A DNA stretch of 64,000 nucleotides from Yponomeuta sedellus (taxonomy: Eukaryota; Arthropoda; Insecta; Lepidoptera; Yponomeutidae): NCBI GenBank assembly GCA_934045075.1, contig OW203729.1, positions 7,287,816 through 7,351,815 on the forward strand, written 5' to 3'. The position numbers and the translations under genes were made by a program. Shown here one piece after another: positions 49,901-52,900 of this stretch (the stretch's first letter is position 1; every line of letters starts with the position of its first letter). Under the pieces are notes generated by a model. It made no database searches, was not told the DNA's origin, and saw only the letters and a program-made list of their open reading frames with translations.

Positions 49901-52900
49901 TGTTCTCAGGGTTTTGGTGTAAATAATGCGTACACGATGAAAAATGAATATTCTAATTACTTTAGAGAACAGAAATCTAATTTATTCGTAACAATACAGA
50001 TTTTGAGCAACGTCTATATCGGTTAGGATTTTTCGAATGTGTCAAAAAATTAGTTCCGCTGTTGTCCGTCGAGGGAGCTGTTCTTGATCGTTGATCTTTC
50101 AGAACGTCGATAGATGGCGCTAGTTTCCCAAACATATTCGTCTCACATTACGGATTCCTAGTAAAGAATATAAGGAAAGAATTTAAACCTTAATTGGGTA
50201 AGAAAAAGGTATTTGCATATTTTTGACGATCACGTACTAAAAAAAATAGTTAAATTAATTTGTAAAATGCTTAAAATTAACGTTAATCTTAACCTATAAA
50301 CCTTATAGCATATATATTGAACGTTCGATCAAATGGGCAGTCGGATAAACGTGCCGTTTCGATAATCGAAGTTGAAGTGGTTAAACGTTAGCTTTCAAAT
50401 TAATGAACAAAGGACGACGTATCGTTCAACACTAACACGTTCATATATACCACTATCGTTATCAGAAAAACGTCCATAGCTCTAATGACACTTGATATGA
50501 GTTTATAGATGTTCGCGTAACATTCAACACATAAGAATACTAGTGCAACAGGTCATTCTTTTTACAAAATTTTTTGGTACATAAAATGCTGCTTTGAATA
50601 AAACTAAAATAAATAAAAACCTATATGTAATTCCTGGTGTAACCATAAAGAATGACTTATCTATCTATCTACAGTTTTTGGTTCGAACGGTGTGCACGTT
50701 GAATGAACGTGATAAAAATCTCGTTGTGTTTTTCATCTCGTTGTGTATACTTCATCTCTTTGTGTATATTTCATTAAAATGTCGTGTTAGAAAACAAAGG
50801 TACAAAAGCATCGCAAAGAAGAGATTCTTTTTCTTTGCGATGTCTTCTCTGAACTTCTTTAAAGTTCAAGATTTTGCTTGAGCTTCAAGATTAATACGAA
50901 AGTGCAATTCCGTCGAGTTGCCTTATTTTGATTAATACGAGGACGTTTCCCAGTTGGTTGAGAAAATAAGGAAATGAAATAGGCTAAAGAGAAGAACAAA
51001 TTACATACGAAGTAAGGCTCTTTGTGGTGATAGCGCAACTGCAGAATTCTGACCTCTCATTCAAGAGGCATTATTTTTACCGGACTTTAAACCCGTGATG
51101 TTCAAAATCGAGAAAATAATGCCTTTATTTTCTAAGTGTCATACATGTATAAATTTGTACTAGCGATAGCTCAACTGTGAAAGATAATTTCGTGAGCGAA
51201 ACCGAGCGTCTGAGGTTTTTACATATCTTACCGCTTGAAATTGCCAATCCGCTGCAAGTACGAGTGGTGACTAAGTCCATACTCTCTCTCTAAAATAAGG
51301 TCTATGTCCTGCATTGGGTGTATATAGACTGCTCATGCTGATACCCGTAAAAACAATTACTTTAAAATTATGATCCAAATTAAGAAACTAGAAAGGTACA
51401 GTTATTTGCTGATTGATTAAGTGCTTTCAATGGTCTTGGCCGAATATTTAGCACTGTGTATCTAAAGTTTAATTGAATACATGGAAATTTCAGTGCTTAG
51501 CTATCCGCTGCGAGTGAATCCTGATTGAATTATTTCTGCTGTAGTACTAGTGCAGGTATAAAAATAAATATTTTCGTATACAGCTAACCCGAGCGCCTGC
51601 AAATGAGTTTTTTACAGAAAATTCATACAAAACCGAGCTTGCACAGTCAAAATAAGTCCTGTAAATTGGTCCGATGTGTCGAGGGAAATAAGAAATGAAT
51701 AATTAAATAATTTAAATAATGGTGAAGTGTTAATTCTTTGTTTATTTCTTTCCCATAAGAATATAGACGTTAATATATTAATAAGTGATTGAGATGTATG
51801 CGTATCTCCCTATCTTTTGGATTTAATTGGATCAGGCTACTTTCGGGAATCTGGGCGATGTACGACGTTGGGCCTAATTATGTACATAAAATTTTAAGCG
51901 ATTCTGATCTTCTGTCAAATTCCGTAGTAATTTGACATTTAGACTATTAGAATTTTTCAGGACTTGGTGCGTGTAAAATAGGAGATGATCAGTAGTAAAC
52001 ATCAAAAAAGAGGTCGGAAAGCAACGATCGTGTCAAAGCTACTGAAATGGTGTCAATAAGGTGTAGAGTACAAATGGTAAAAAATACTTTTGTAAAACAT
52101 GTCTTACAGAACAATACTTGATTTTTCACACACTTTCACTTACACAAACGATTTTTTTGATAATCAGTGCTGATATCAAGACATAGTAGGTATATAAGAC
52201 AAGTAACACTAAAAAAGAATACGACCCATGAGCACCGCGAATATGAAGACAAAAGCTGTTGGGAAAGATATACTTTCAGATTCTGTTCTACCGCACTCCT
52301 TTCGTAGCAGGTTATCTTACGCTAAAATGAGTCTCGAGAGATCTATATTCCTCTACTGACAGCAACTTGATTAATTAAATCCAAAGTTGACTACTGAATG
52401 TACCATTCCAGCGAAAGTGGTTTTGAGAGTTGACCCCAATATAATATTTCCACTTGTCCGGATTTAGCGGTTTACAGACGTGATTTACAATATTTACTGA
52501 TTCAGCTTGTTGTAGAGATTCGTGGTGGGCTAAATTCTGTTTTTACGTCAGTTTTGGGTTAAGTTTGATGTGCCTACAAGGCAGTTTTGTCATCGGAATA
52601 TGTTGATCAATGATAATTTAATTATTCATCTGTTCAAATTTTTAATGGTTTTACTGCTCAGCGGCTCTGTAGTAGTTTTGTATTTTTTAACCTAACATTT
52701 GTCTGTCGTTATTTCTGGTTCCCACGACACAGGGTATCCTAGTGTGGGGTCACTTGCAATGTATGCGCCTGTATGTAAATGTTATGTTATGTTATCTGAG
52801 CATATACTGAAAATTGGCGCCGGCAATGGAGCATATTCCACGACTTCTTAAGGCTGAGTAAGAGGCATGGTATGAGCATGTTTTTGCCAGATATAGTTAT

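Larger units (their letters stand above)
44026..50134 (-). mobile_element. Complete BEL/Pao LTR retrotransposon inside LRR intron 7
   Basis: Two 284-bp direct LTRs (44026-44309 and 49851-50134), which look identical on reading, flank a 5.5-kb body. Each LTR runs TG..CA, and TATTC is duplicated at 44021-44025 and 50135-50139. The reading direction is minus, so the 5' LTR is the right-hand copy and transcription would oppose the LRR gene. A G-rich tract precedes the 3' LTR (CCCCCGGCC at 44311-44319 on the + strand), consistent with a polypurine tract; I could not assign the primer-binding site. Gene order gag, protease, RT, RNase H, integrase is that of BEL/Pao. The ORF is broken once by a frameshift near 46.2 kb and once by a stop at 45746-45748. 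Confidence 0.95.
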
